Positions 11,452 through 24,482 are shown, counted from the first letter of the stretch. The stretch is DNA of 64,000 nucleotides from Lithospermum erythrorhizon (GCA_019722365.1 JADFUC010000759.1:806001-870000); one strand, 5' to 3'. Numbers and translations are program-made. The notes: generated by a model from the letters alone, not told the origin.

Positions 11452-14400
11452 ATGAGCAAGGAATTGAGTGGAATTCTGAAGGTTTTTGGAAACGTGAGAA
11501 AATCAAAAGTACTATTGAAGAAGAAAAAAGGGAATAAAATATTTGCACCTATGTCTGTTGCACATGTTGATGATGATGATCTTCATAAAAATGTGGAGGT
11601 CTATAATATAGAGAAGGTGTTTCAAAATGGTGATATGTATACAGGTCAATGGGGTGATGGATTACCTAATGGAAATGGGAAATATTTGTGGAATGATGGT
11701 TGTATGTATGTTGGTGATTGGGAGAATGGGAAGAAAAATGGTAGAGGGAAGTTTAGTTGGCCTTCTGGTGCCACATATGAAGGTCAATTCAAGAATGGTT
11801 ATATGGATGGTGAGGGTATTTATATCGGTCCGTCCAATGATACTTATAAGGGGTCTTGGGTGTATAATATGAAGCAGGGGAAAGGGACTATGAGTTATGA
11901 AAATGGTGATCATTATGCGGGGGAATGGCGTCGTGGAAGGCCGAGTGGGCAGGGAAGGTATTTATGGCAGAATGGGAATCAGTATATTGGACAATGGAGG
12001 CATAGGAAGATGCACGGAAATGGGACGATGATGTGGTCTAATGGGAACAGGTTTGATGGATGTTGGGAGGATGGTTTGCCTAAAGGAAATGGTACATTTA
12101 GATGGGCAGATGGGAGTTTTTATGTAGGTGTTTGGACTAGGAATCCTAAGGAGCATACTGGGACTTATTATCCTTCTGATTCACAAAGTGGCGATTTTGA
12201 TTGGGATCCTCAGGAGCTATATGATGTTCATTTGGTTGATTGTAAGGTTAGTCGAATTGGAAGGATAAGGACGTATCCCTCGGAGAAGATTATTATCTGG
12301 CATTCTGAAGGGGAGGACCAGAATCAAGAAATGGATAGAACTCCAAAGGCAAATGATGGAGAGTTTCTGAGATCACCGAAGAATGAGAGGGTGAGGATTG
12401 GAGGGGGACTGAGTATCGATTCTGAATCCGATTTAGGCTCTGATGGTACTCATGGTTTTTTACCACCTGTAGCTGTAAGGAGGGGAGATGAGGAGGATGA
12501 AATTCACTCTTATAGTAACACAGGTACACCAAAGGAATCCAGACTGCATCAAGTAATCATAAAGCCACCAAAAAGGCAAGGAATGACTATTTCAAAAGGG
12601 CATAAGAATTATGAACTTATGCTTAATTTGCAGCTTGGAATCAGGTACATATTCATATGATAAGTTTCTATGTTGATTGAAAACTTCCTTTTATGTAAAA
12701 TAGTCTTTTACTTGGTTCTAGTATAGAATCCTTGGATCCATTTTAGTATTATTATCATTTAATTTCAGAAGTTCTTGTAATATATTGATAAAATCATGTG
12801 ATCATCATGATGCTAGTTTCTGTTATGTTACGTTTCGATCATTTATGGAGGTTCTCTTTTAGATCAATATTTGTTTGTTGGTTGCATATTTCACTATATG
12901 TAGCTTACTCATGGTGGAATTGCTCAGGCATTCGGTAGGAAGGCCTGCTCCAGCTTCTACACTGGATTTAAGATCTACGGCTTTTAACACGAGGGATAAG
13001 TTATGGACCAAATTTCCTCCAGAGGGATCTAAACACACTCCTCCTCATCACTCGTGTGAATTCAAATGGAAGGACTACTGCCCATTGGTTTTCAGGTCTG
13101 AACATTGAATTTAATAGCAATTTATGTCTTACAAAGATGTCATATGTATTTATGCTTTTGATATATACCTCATCGAATACCCTAAACATTTTCAGGACAC
13201 TGAGGAAATTATTTAAGGTGGATCCAGCAGATTACATGATATCCATATGTGGAGACGATGCCTTAAGAGAGCTTTCTTCTCCTGGAAAAAGTGGAAGCTT
13301 CTTTTACTTGACCGATGATGACAGATACATGATAAAGACGATGAAGAAGTCGGAAGTAAAAGTGAGCATCTTTCTTCATTTTTTACTTGTAGCTCTATAC
13401 TCGAAATGTATGAGATCATGATCCTCATAAATACATGCAAAGTTGCAAGTTTGTTTTCAATTTGCTATGTTTCTTTAACTTGTATTCTTATTGATCGAAA
13501 CATTTCAGGTGCTACTGAGAATGCTGCCGGATTACTACAAGCATCTCCGAACATTTGAGAATAGTCTAGTTACCAAGTTTTATGGTCTTCATTGTGTCAA
13601 GATGACTGGGCCTACCCAAAAGAAGGTAACGTTGAAGAAACTGGCAACTTCTATTCATGACTAAATAATTAAGATCTTTGAATTTGATATTGAATTGTTG
13701 AGCAGGTGAGGTTTGTCATAATGGGGAATCTCTTTTGCTCTGGTGTTAGCATCCATAGGCGTTTTGACCTGAAAGGTTCTTCCCTTGGTCGCTTGACGGA
13801 CAAACCTGAATCTCAAATTGATTCAACCACAATTCTCAAGGACCTCGATCTCAACTACATATTTAGACTGCAAAAAAGTTTGTTTCAAGAATTCTGCAGG
13901 TAATTCTTTCTTACCTTTCACTATAATTATCATAGTGTAAAGATATTTAAAATCTCGCTGTCCATGAAACCAATAAAATTAATATATGCCCTCGCTTTCC
14001 TTACAATAGGGGACTGGTTCAGCATTCGTAAGTTGCCAGCATAATTTTGTCATACATACATACAGATGGAATTTGTTACGTCCAATGAAAAATATGTGTT
14101 TTATTGGAGGTTGTAAGAAACATTCACCAACATAAACTATGCATAGTCTCCTCCCTGATAAATTAATTCTTCATGATGATATTTTTTTCATGAATAAATT
14201 ACAGCCTTTTACTTTTATTGGCATGCAGTCAGCTCCACAGAGATAGTGATTTCCTTGAACATGCAAGGATAATGGATTACAGCCTTCTAGTGGGCATTCA
14301 CTTCAGAAAAGTTTCCGAAACAGGGGAACCCATCAGTGTGCCTCGTTATCAAGGCACACATACTCCTTCTAATAGGTTTCTAATAGTAGGAGAATCATCT

Positions 14401-14759
14401 ACATTATATGCACCGATTTTGGAGGTCTAAATTGTTTGTTTTGGCTCCCTGCAGCTAATAGAGACTTCGACAGTAGAGGCCCGTTAGGAATCCATATACC
14501 TGCCCTTGCTGAATTAACAGCGAGGAGGAAAAATGACGGTGAGGTTCAGTTAGTAGGAGAACCAACAGGAGAGTGCTATGAAGTGATCCTGTACTTTGGG
14601 ATAATCGATATTCTACAAGATTACGATATTAGCAAGAAGCTAGAGCATGCATATAAATCATTCCAATATGATCCAACATCAATATCTGCTGTAGATCCAA
14701 TACAGTACTCAAGGCGTTTCCGTGATTTCATATTCAGAATTTTTGCAGATGACACGTAG
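11452..14759 (+). CDS. PIP5K: Phosphatidylinositol-4-phosphate 5-kinase with MORN repeats
   Basis: Makes PtdIns(4,5)P2 from PtdIns4P at the plasma membrane; plant type B enzymes guide membrane traffic and tip growth. Exons 11452-12644, 12928-13095, 13196-13361, 13509-13625, 13706-13899, 14229-14375 and 14462-14759 join in phase to 760 aa. The start [10 protein letters not shown] resembles the PIP5K4/5/6 group. Eight MORN repeats follow (about residues 55-240; for example [18 protein letters not shown] and [14 protein letters not shown]). The kinase domain begins with [20 protein letters not shown] and carries [20 protein letters not shown] (ATP-binding Lys), [43 protein letters not shown] and [10 protein letters not shown] (activation loop). 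The last intron is only 86 nt and its acceptor (TAATAG at 14461) was chosen because the nearer GCAG at 14454 breaks the frame. The insert normally seen between IHF and the activation region is short here. Confidence 0.92.
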
Positions 14760-17060
14760 AAGTCCAACGATGAAACACAGCTTATATTTTTTATTTGTTG
14801 TCTCAAAGGTGCAAGTGCTCTCGACTTGCGCCACATGGTCACAGCCAAGGGAACTTATGCCAAAGTTGGGCAGAGGCGGCTGCTAGGATGACATGCCACT
14901 GTATTCTCCATAATGACACGTTCTCCTCAGTCGTAGCCACCGGTACAGAGTATGTTCGATACATGATGAGGATTAGAATTATGAGCAGATCAGCAGAGGG
15001 GTAGATATAGCCTGTTGCAAATTGTACATGATATAGAAACATGAAGTTCAATATAGGACATAAAATATTCTAGGCTATTTTTCCATCATTCTTGTACTCA
15101 ATTTTTTTTATCTCAGGGTATTGCTAGTTGCCACTCCTGAGACTTCACAATGAATATAATTGTATAGAGGAATTTAAGATGGATATGGTTGGAAATGGAA
15201 ATGGTAATTTTTAAGTTTCAACTGTGTCTATTTGGCTTCATATCATACTAGAACAGATTATGTTAATAGATGTCATGTCATCTTATTCTTTTGTTGGATA
15301 AATGTAATAGTTTCAGAATACATTGCCATTTTCAATACAATGTACATGATCAATCATTCAATCCCCTCCTCTAGCTGGATAAATGTAATGGTTTTAAGGT
15401 GGAACATATGTCATCTTAATAATTGATCATGCGCCAATTCTTGGTTAAGCCCATGTGTATGTACAAGAGGGTAGAACAAGACAATTCAGGCAAATTAGTA
15501 AGGTCATGATCTAAACTAGTTTAGATGAAACCATAAATTCTTAATAAATCTTATCATCGACGGATTTTTGTCATTTGTTTTTCTTGTGAAGGAAAAAATG
15601 ATTCAATCCATTAAACACGGACAACTTTGATCTTGTATGATTATTTTATTATACAGAAAGTCAAATAGTAAGATTGATCCATCACTATCAAAAAAAAAAA
15701 GAGGGGTCCCTTGGAGGAATAGTTTTGTGAAGCTTGTAGGTGTGGGGAAGAGGTCCTCCATGAAGTCATTAAGGGGATGAAAATAGAGTAGTGGGCACCT
15801 ATGAAAATGGTCGGTGTCAAGAAAATTAAAGAATCTTAGTTGCAAGCACTTTGGGACATGTACAACTTTCAATATGGTAAACACTGACTTCTACAAATTC
15901 ATCAATTTGGAAAATGAATGTGAAGAAAATTATGAATGTGGTCCTGCTCTCTAGACAACATATTTTAATCCATCTACTTTGCATGTTATATGCAATACTT
16001 TAATTAAAACCCATGATACTTGTTATAGTGTAGATGACGAGATCCCAAGTTAAAGATATCGCAATGACCCAAGAAACAAGTTCCATTTTCCACAAGTCCA
16101 TAATGCCTATTTATGATCTGAAGTAGGTATGAATAAAGAAGTTGTCATTTTAAGATATGATCTGTCCAAGAAGTGGTAAACCTTAACCTTGTGGCATCAT
16201 GTTGGGGACATTTGCTTAAGGATGGGCACATCATGTTAGGCCTAAACAAGTATTGATGGGTCCTCTTCTTGATGAATGCCATCAATTACTTGTTATGTTT
16301 GGAAGAAACATGTCATATCAGTGAGGCTTCAAAACATGAACTTGGGTTTCTTCCAATGTAGAAGAGGAGACAAAATGTCAAATCAATAGAAAAAAATTGA
16401 TGAGTTGGGTGGTGTAAGATGGGGATATGTAGCCCCTACAATCCAGTTCATATAAGTTGTGTTACTCATTATTCCTTGACAAAATGACTGAATAAGACTG
16501 GTCTGCAGTCTCCAATCTGTATGACTACAATAAACTTGCATGTATATTATTTCGATTTTAACATCCATTTATAATATATCGATCCAAAATAAGTATAGTA
16601 TACGATTAATATAATTTAATTGATAATACTCGTATCATCAAGATGTATATGATGTACATAGATTAAACGGTCAAAAATTTAATAAGATAACATTAGTGAT
16701 GTGTTTCAATAATTCAAGAACTCCACCATGAATCCCTTTGTGAGAAAAAATGTTAACTAGTCCTGGTTTTAGAACACCACTCCAGCATTTTTATGAAAAA
16801 GTGTATTTGAATTACTATGATATTGTAAAATTCTTCATACTAGATGGGATAAATTATTTAACTGTTGAAACCTAAACAGAAAATTGACATCTTAACATAA
16901 AACAAATGACTATTTCATTCAAATCTGAAGGAATATATGACTAGAAGATATGTGAAGAAAAACATTTACTAAGATACATTCTATAATCCATGAAAACATC
17001 CAAAAAGAAGTCTTTACATTACAAGAAATGTAATTCCTATCGTTCGTGAAACAAAAAAAA
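14760..17060. other. Intergenic region between PIP5K and REM1
   Basis: The first 300 bases or so are likely PIP5K 3' UTR. The rest is AT-rich DNA with short open frames on both strands that match no family I recognise, and no clear repeats or RNA genes. The REM1 3' end lies on the other strand, so the two genes converge. Confidence 0.5.
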
Positions 17061-18711
17061 TCAGAAGAAATCCTCCTTGCGCCTCCTGGAAATGCTAACA
17101 TCCAACGTGACAGAGTCGTTGCAATGATCTGATATCTCCCTGAGGGTAAAGGTGCAAACATCTCCAACCTCTAGATTATGGGATTGATAGAAAGCAGACC
17201 AACCTTTTCTCATACCAACTCTCTCTGAGGTAGTAACCAGAACACCAACCGGCCATTCGTCTCCCATTGAATCTCTAAGAATGATCGTTTTCTTTTTATC
17301 AAGACCATGAGCTTTCCAAAATGCTATAGGGATGTACTGTTTTATGCAAAAAAAAATGCAGATGAAGTTCATCAATAATGACCTCTGTGATAACCTCAAA
17401 CAGTTACAGTAAGGCAATAACAAAGGAAGAACATAAGAGGGAAAGACTAAAAATTCAAGAAACTATTAGTAGCTCGTGTTGAGAGCATCGAATCGGTCTA
17501 GCAGTAAACGAGTGTAACAAAAAGTCATGATTCTCCCAACTTTGGTTGTTCGATATATACTATGGGGACTTATAATCGACTTGACATATTAACTTAGACA
17601 TAAAACATAAATGATTAGTAGTCAAAAGTTTCTCTGCAAAAAAATTGATTGTTCAATTGAACAGGCCTGAGCGAAAGAGTGGCTAACGTAGCTCAGATGA
17701 CGGTATGCAACATTATCACTGAAACCTTACCTTACAAGGAGAATCATGAGTAATGCTATGTGGTTTCATCACTGATGTGAAATAAGGACTTCCCTTGTGC
17801 TCAGATGCATTCGTCTTCCTTCGTTTTTCCTCTCCTTCGATGAACATTGAATAATAACATAAAATCAGTTACCAATATAAAATTCTGCAGAAAAAAATAG
17901 GTGTAAAGCGAGAACTTACCTTTTTTATGCTTCTTTTCAAGACCATCCCTTTGTTTTTCCTCTTCTACAATGAACATTGAATAATTACATAAAAAAATCA
18001 GATAGAATATCAAATCTGCAGAAAAAATAATTGTGTGAAGTGAGCATTTACTTACCCTTTTTATGCTTCATTTCAGGCCCATCAACTCTACTATGTACTC
18101 CATGTTTTTTGTTTGTTGAATTGACAGAGAAATCTTTCTCACAAGCAGTTAAATCATACACAGTGGCTGTAAAATGCATATTACCAATATGTTCGAAAAC
18201 AATCAAGTCTCCCGAACGCAATTCGTGCTCGCGAGCAAATATATCCCAGCCCTCAGCAAAAGAAACCAGATCACTGCTGCTTTTCTCAACATTCACCTCC
18301 CATTTGCCCTTGCAGCTAGATATAATCGCCACTTCCGAATGTTCTCCCTCCAACTTTCTACAGAAAGCTCTCGGAAGAGGCTGTCGATAAGAACATACAT
18401 TTGCATAAATCCTAATGCTTAAACATGACCAAATAATACATCAACATGCCCCATTGCCTCCCACCTAAGCGGGGTAACGAGGGGGGGGTCGGATAGTAGC
18501 CTAGTAGGCAGCCTTACCCCTGTGATAACAGGGAGACTGCTGTTTTTCTTACAATAGATAAGAAGCATAGGTAGCTTAATCGACCAAAGAATATTCATCC
18601 AAAATCGAAAGACGGTAACTAGAAAGGTTCTGAGAATTAAACCAGTTTGGATTTGTGTTCAGGTATCACAATCTTGAAGAAATGGTTACTTCCTGATAGC
18701 TTGTTTTCCAT
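17061..18711 (-). CDS. REM-type transcription factor with two B3 domains (REM1)
   Basis: Plant-specific DNA-binding protein of the reproductive meristem (REM) B3 family. Minus-strand exons 18643-18711, 18056-18380, 17920-17964, 17731-17834 and 17061-17336 join in phase to 272 aa. Exon 1 encodes MENKLSGSNHFFKIVIP. The first B3 domain follows (PLPRAFCRKL, SCKGKWEV, FAEGWDIFAREHELRSGD, LIVFEHIGNMHF). A Lys/Glu-rich linker built from two small exons leads to the second B3 domain (YIPIAFWKAHGL, TIILRDSMGDEWPV, GWSAFYQSHNLEVGDVCTF). The acceptor CAG touches the ATG, so a 5' UTR intron is likely. The two linker exons lie in adjacent duplicated segments of about 125 bp. The promoter target and role cannot be told from sequence. 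Confidence 0.85.
17818..18070 (-). repeat. Tandem ~125-bp duplication containing linker exons of REM1
   Basis: 17818-17945 and 17946-18070 are two diverged copies of one segment. Each has TTTTTCCTCT, then TGAACATTGAATAAT, then CTGCAGAAAAAA, then a CTTACC splice donor image followed by TTTTTATGCTTC. The duplication carries exon, intron and donor together, giving two similar small exons (GluGluLys-rich) in the linker. Confidence 0.8.
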
Positions 18712-20031
18712 CTGAGAATTAGATACATATACTATAAATGAACATGTATCTAAATTCATACTGAATGATCAAGTACAAGTTATTCATCTATGAATCTATG
18801 ATACATATAGAATTGAATCATAATAAGGGAAATTTGTAGTTTATTATCTTGACAAATAAAACAGGCCAAAAAGTTAATGTATTAATGAATGATTATGGAA
18901 CCATGTCTGTTGAATTGCAGCCAGTATAACTACTACTGCACTTATCTGCCTCCATTAAAGAACAACTGCGACAAAATAGGTCATTCAAGTAAGAGAGAAA
19001 AAAGGTAAATTCACGGACAAATTCCTTATCCGTTTATCAATTCTAAGTTCTTCGTTTTGATCTGAATCAAAATCATCTTAACATTAGTAAATTACACGAA
19101 ATATAGTATTCATCCATATAATTTTCATCCAACATTATAAACACATTATAAAAATACTCGAGTTCAAAATATAAAACGCCAATCATACATATTCAATACA
19201 CGGATTAAAAATAAATTGTTAGGGATTAATTTATACCATTGATGTGCTAGTGTTTGAGATTCTTAAGGTTTGATCAATATCAGATAATAACATGCAAAGC
19301 AAGGAACAATATAGTTCAACAAATTTATTTCAAGAAACTTTAACTACATGCAAATAAATAATCCAAGTTGCACCAAAATAAAAGTCCTGTTCCAATAACC
19401 TTTTGCACTTTAAAAAACACGTATATATTCATGCAAGAAATCAAAGAGCTAATAATACAAATTTTAATATATTGTATTCTATGTATAATAAAAAAATTAA
19501 ATTTGGGTTTAATTAAAATTCGATTTTATAGTATATAGTAAGAATTTTTATATAATAAATACGGAGTATTAGATTTGATTGGTGATAGATTAAGAATTTT
19601 ATAATTTTTGGGAAAGAAGAGATTTTCTACCGCCTAGTGATGCCTCGTTGGTGATTTCTTGCTTTGTAAAGTTGTATTAACATCTTATCATATGCTCTCA
19701 TGCTATATTTTAGAAAAACGATAAAAATTATTACCAAAATTGAATAATTCCTTGAAGAAAAAGGTATCATCGACAAAAGATATAGTACAACAAAATCTAG
19801 AGTCCTCAAAAAGGAGAAGTCATATTTAAATAACAACTGATAGTCACTAGAAGTCTAGTACACATAATCTTCGGCCCAACATGTGACCACCTAATGCATG
19901 ATGTACGATTTTTAACGAATAAAACCCGAACCGCAGATATCCTGCTAGCTAAACTAACCAAAAAGACTTGTTAGTTGTAACAAGATTACATACAGATTGT
20001 CATACTCCAACAGACAGCAACATAGACAGTA
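18712..20031. other. REM1-REM2 intergenic region
   Basis: Presumed REM1 promoter and 5' leader, then AT-rich DNA up to the REM2 stop codon. No coding region, RNA gene or clear repeat recognised. Confidence 0.45.
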
Positions 20032-21655
20032 CTACGTTAGCGGCATTTCAGATGCCCTGGAAATGCTTACATCCATACATAAATCCGGTGAGTCTCTGAA
20101 TTGGAAGGTGCAAGTGTCTCCTACCTTTAGATCGTTTTGTAGACAGAAATCAGACCAACCTGTTGTCATTTCAACTCGCTCTTCGGTGTAGTGTGCAAGT
20201 ACAATAGGCCATTCCTTCCCAGAAGAATCTCTAAGAATTATGCTTTTCTTTCGACCAAGTCCATGGGCTCTCGCGAATGGCTTAGAAATGTACTGTGAAT
20301 CACAAATGCAGGCACTCATTAGTGATCGCTGCTACACCTTCAAAACACTATAGTTAGACGGGAAGTTTAATATGTGTAGTCGAAAAACAAGAAAATCAAG
20401 ACTCTCTGTAGAGTACCAAATTGCTTCAGTCGTGAAGGATTTTTACCAGATCCTTAGGTTCGGGCATGATTCTTCCGAGAGAGCAAAAGTTTAAATAAAT
20501 GAGCAAAAAAGCAGCTACAAAGTTATAATCCATTTGAAACAGAAGTGAACCTATAAATGATGGCAGACAAAAGATTATGGAGACCATACCATAGTGTTAA
20601 ACTGGCGGCGAACATTAAGTGGTGTGATTACTGTTGTGAAATGTGAACTATCAGAAGTGCGTGTCTTGGTTGGTTCTTCCCCTGCTTTGATTTAAACAAT
20701 TATAGTACAGTAAGAGTTTTACTGGCGAGGAGCAGAACAAGACCGTGAGAACTTACTTGCATGACGGTCTTTTTCATGCCTACCACAGAAACCAGCTCTA
20801 TCTGTTATCTGATCTATTTTGTTTGTTGAATTCACAGGGAACTTCTTCTCACAAGCAGTTAGATCAAACATTGTTGCAGTAAAGCGCATGTTGCCACAAT
20901 GTTCGAAAACAATAAAGTCACCCAAACTCAAATCGTGCTCACGAGCAAACATACTCCAGCCCCTGGCAAAAGAAATCAAACCACTGCTGTTTTTCGCAGC
21001 CTTTACCTCCCATGTTCCCTTGCAGCTAGTAATAGTCGCCAATTCCGAATGTTGTCCAATCAACTTCTCACAGACAGCTTTGGGTAGAGGCTGTGCATAA
21101 ATTGTTCCAAGATTCATTTATTTGGGGATCCATTAATTCACAAATCAAATCATTTTGCTAATGCATGACCTCAAAAACATATTGAACATAAATAGTTCCA
21201 AATTCGTGATAATAGTTATTGGCAAAAAAACAGATGACACTCCACTGGTAGCTCAAAACCAGAAAGGGAAAGTTCCAGAGGCACGAGGTAACTAATTAGC
21301 TATGCAGTACGAAGCTTAGAAGAGACCAAGGGGGGTGACAGTCCTCCCTCAATTTTGGAAAAATTGTAGTATGTTATACAATTACAAGTTTTTTTGCACA
21401 AAATCTGGCAGTCCCCTCCACCCCCCTCAATAATGAAAAATCTTTAATTTAAATATATTTAATGCTTTTGTCCCTTGCAATTTTGGTTCAAAATCTGCCA
21501 CTGTAGTTATGCATTCAATAATGATAGAACATTGTCATGTGATTGATAATATATAGACTAATTAAAATCGTTTCAAGAAAACAAACCAGTTCTGTGTTGA
21601 ATCCAGGCATCATGATCTTGTAGAAATGCTGGCTACCTAGTAGTTTGTTTTCCAT
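20032..21655 (-). CDS. REM-type transcription factor with two B3 domains (REM2)
   Basis: Tandem paralogue of REM1. Exons 21587-21655, 20757-21090, 20590-20681 and 20032-20292 on the minus strand join in phase to 251 aa. Exon 1 encodes MENKLLGSQHFYKIMMPGFN. The first B3 domain has PLPKAVCEKL, SCKGTWEVK, FARGWSMFAREHDLSLGD and VFEHCGNMRF. The single linker exon is Thr/Ser-rich (EEPTKTRTSDSSHFTTV). The second B3 domain has YISKPFARAHGLGRKK, IILRDSSGKEWPI, GWSDFCLQNDLKVGDTCTF and LCMDVSIS. An acceptor abuts the ATG, and a matching donor (CACATT, then GTAAG) lies at 22171-22176 upstream, supporting a 5' UTR exon near 22176-22250. Intronic as well as exonic sequence is shared with REM3, so these two look like the younger pair. 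Confidence 0.87.
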
Positions 21656-22871
21656 CTGAGAATATAATAAGTATAACATCCCATAATTGAACATGCATAT
21701 ATTGATACCCACAACAGTTTCAAATTAATCACTCTCTTATCCAAATTGAGACTTAGATCAAATACCATCAATATAGCTACATATGATTTCTCATATCTTA
21801 GTTGATATCCAACAAATTTTAGAAGCCATTACTAGAACATATTACATCATGCATGCAACCAAACAAAATAGTATCCTCTTATCACAGTGTAAGGTTGCGT
21901 ACTATCCAACCCCAACTCAACCCCAACTCGTTTAGGCGGGAGCCTCTTTGGGCATGTTAATTTTAATGTTATGCAACCAAACAAAACCTTACACTTCCTC
22001 TGCACACATGAGAAGCTAACCAAACAACTATAAAGGAATACTCAGTTTTACAACCTTTTAGCAACATGCACAATCCTCTATTAACTTGAACTAGAACAGT
22101 GAGACTTGAAGTAATTGTGATAACATAGAATGCATCAATGCATGTAGATAATTCTAGTAGAGCAGAAGATCTTACAATGTGGAGCAATGTAGTTGAAGGT
22201 ATGCACAGTGAACACTACAATTTCCCTAGAAGAGAGGCAGAGAGCAGAGATATCAATGAACTTGTCATGTATGTCTACTTTCTTGATTCTAACAATAAAC
22301 AGTAACTCGTAGTAAGTATTCTAGTACATGGTTGTTGGTTGGTGTGTAAATCTAACAGAGAAAACTAGCTATATGACAATTGACATGTGAACTTGGTCAT
22401 TGGTCATGATGGAGCCATATGTTGCTTTTTCAATTGATTTCAAATATAAATATTTATTGTATATCAAAGTTCTACGTAGTAAAAAATTAAGATGATTAAG
22501 AAAAAATATTATTGAATTTAAAGAAAGTTATACGATAAAAGTAATATTCGAAAACTTAGGAGCACAAACCCGATGAATTACACTTCTTCATGATCATGAC
22601 TAGCTAACAAGACTCCTCTTGTAAAGTGTGAATTATGAACTTGACTAGTTGACTTTGAATATCTGAGAGAAATGTTGATAAAAAGTGATTAATTATCAAT
22701 TTAGCATACTTTTGTTTTGAATAGTTGTGTGACATGTAACCAAGGATGAAATATTTAGTTTACATATCATACACTAAACTAAGAACATAGTCTAAAGCTG
22801 ACCCTCCAAAAATACTTGTACATAGGGTCTGTGATACTCCAAGAGACATCTAACATAGATGCAGCTACATA
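21656..22871. other. REM2 5' UTR intron, promoter and intergenic DNA
   Basis: Contains the putative REM2 5' UTR intron (21656 to about 22175) and a non-coding first exon near 22176-22250, inferred by similarity to the equivalent REM3 region. The rest is AT-rich promoter and spacer. Confidence 0.5.
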
Positions 22872-24482
22872 TTAGGTGAGAGTCAGATACTGGGAAATGC
22901 ATACATCCATCAAGACGAAATCACATCCATGCGGCGATTCTCTGAAGCTGAAAGTGCAAGTGTCTCCTATCTTTATATTTTTTGCTAGACAGAAATCTGA
23001 CCAACCTTTTACCATTGCAGCTCGATTTCTGGTGTAGTATGCAAGTGCAACAGGCCAATTCACCCCAGTAGAATCTTTGAGAATTATGCGTTTCTTTTGA
23101 ACAAGTCCATGAGCTCTCGTGAATCCTTGAGGGATGTACTGTCAATCACAAATGTAGAAACTTATTAGTGATGTCCGCTACAGCCTAAACACTTACACTT
23201 AGACCTGAAGTTATATACGAGCTAGCAGTCGAAAACAAGAAAATCAAGTAACTCTCTGTAGGGCATCAAATTGCTTCAGTCGCAAAGGATGCTTACCAAA
23301 GCCTTAGCTTCTGTATGATTTTTCCAAGAGAACAGAAATTTAAGATCCACCTCAAACAGCAGTGAAATAAAATGATGGTATGGGAAAGATTATGGAATAT
23401 ACCAACTGACTAAAATGGTAGCGAATGTCACATGCTGTGATTGCTTTTGTGAAATGTGAACAATCAGATGCACTTGTCATGGTTGGTTTTCCCCCTGCAT
23501 TGATGAGCAATTACAAAAATTGAGTTAAACTACTATACACTAGTGCAACACTAGTGTATCAGTAAGGAATAGAACTAGACGGAGAGAACTTACTTGGATG
23601 ATCATCTTTTTTACGCCTACCACAGAAATCAACTCTGCAAGCTGTCTCAACGTCACATGTTGTGATTGCTGTTATGAAATGTGAACTATCAGATGCACTT
23701 GTCTTGGTTGATTCTTCCTCTGCATTCATGAGCAATTACACAGCATTAGAGTTATCAGTGAGGAGCAGAACTAGACCACGTGAACCTACTTGCATGGTTG
23801 TCTTTTTTACACCTATGACAGAAACCAACTCTACCTGTTGTGGTAACTTTTTTGTTTGTTGAATTCACAGGGAACTTATTACAAGCAGTTAGATCGAGAA
23901 TTGTTGCAGTAAAGTGCATGTCGCCACAATGTTCTAAAACGACGACGTCTCCCATACTCAAGTCGTGCTCACGAGCAAACATCCTCCAGCCTCTGCCAAA
24001 GGAAAGTAGATCACTGCTGTTTTTCTCAATCTTAACGTCCCATGTGCCCTTGCAGGTAGTTATATTCACCATTTCCGGGTGTCGTCCATTCAACTTCTGA
24101 CAGAAAGCTTTAGGTAGAGGCTGTGCATAATATGTTCCCAAGATTCAAATTAATGAGGGGTTACATTAATTCACAATCAAATCATTTTGCTAACTCAAGA
24201 CCTCGAAAAACATACTGCACATACAGAGTTCCAAATTCATGATGATAGTAAATGGCCAAAGAAACATAGTACACTCCTTTGGGAGCTCAATACCAGAAAG
24301 GGCCATTTCGAGAGGCATGATGTAACTAATTAGCAATGAATTCAATAACATACATAAACAACGACATGTGATTGATAATAGAGAGGAATTTAGATCATTT
24401 CAAGAAAACAAACCAGTTTTGTGTTGTGTCCAGGCATCATGATCTTGAAGAAATGCCAGTTAAGTGGTAGCTTGCCTTCCAT
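22872..24482 (-). CDS. REM-type transcription factor with two B3 domains (REM3)
   Basis: Third head-to-tail REM paralogue. Exons 24414-24482, 23790-24120, 23594-23719, 23403-23494 and 22872-23138 join in phase to 294 aa. Exon 1 encodes MEGKLPLNWHFFKIMMPGHN. B3-1 has PLPKAFCQKL, CKGTWDVKIEKNSS, FGRGWRMFAREHDLSMGD and LEHCGDMHF. B3-2 has YIPQGFTRAHGL, IILKDSTGVNWPVALAY, GWSDFCLAKNIKIGDTCTF and LMDVCIS. The linker is longer than in REM2. Exon 3 is a fusion: its first part matches the linker exon (EESTKTSASDSSHF) and its second part matches the tail of exon 2 (CRVDFCGRRKKDDH, compare RVGFCHRCKKDNH). Another linker exon (KPTMTSASDCSHFTKAIT) follows. Confidence 0.85.

Noticed and set aside
11627..12532. 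Out-of-frame and antisense open frames over PIP5K exon 1
   Set aside because: Shadows of the MORN-repeat coding exon.
14795..15051. Short frames after PIP5K on both strands
   Set aside because: Probably 3' UTR; no homology or splice signals.
18480..18495. Poly-G run in REM1 intron as a possible G-quadruplex
   Set aside because: A single short run of about ten G without further spaced G tracts nearby.
19627..19836. Hydrophobic minus-strand frame between REM1 and REM2
   Set aside because: AT-rich DNA readily gives Leu/Ile/Phe-rich frames; no start context or family match.
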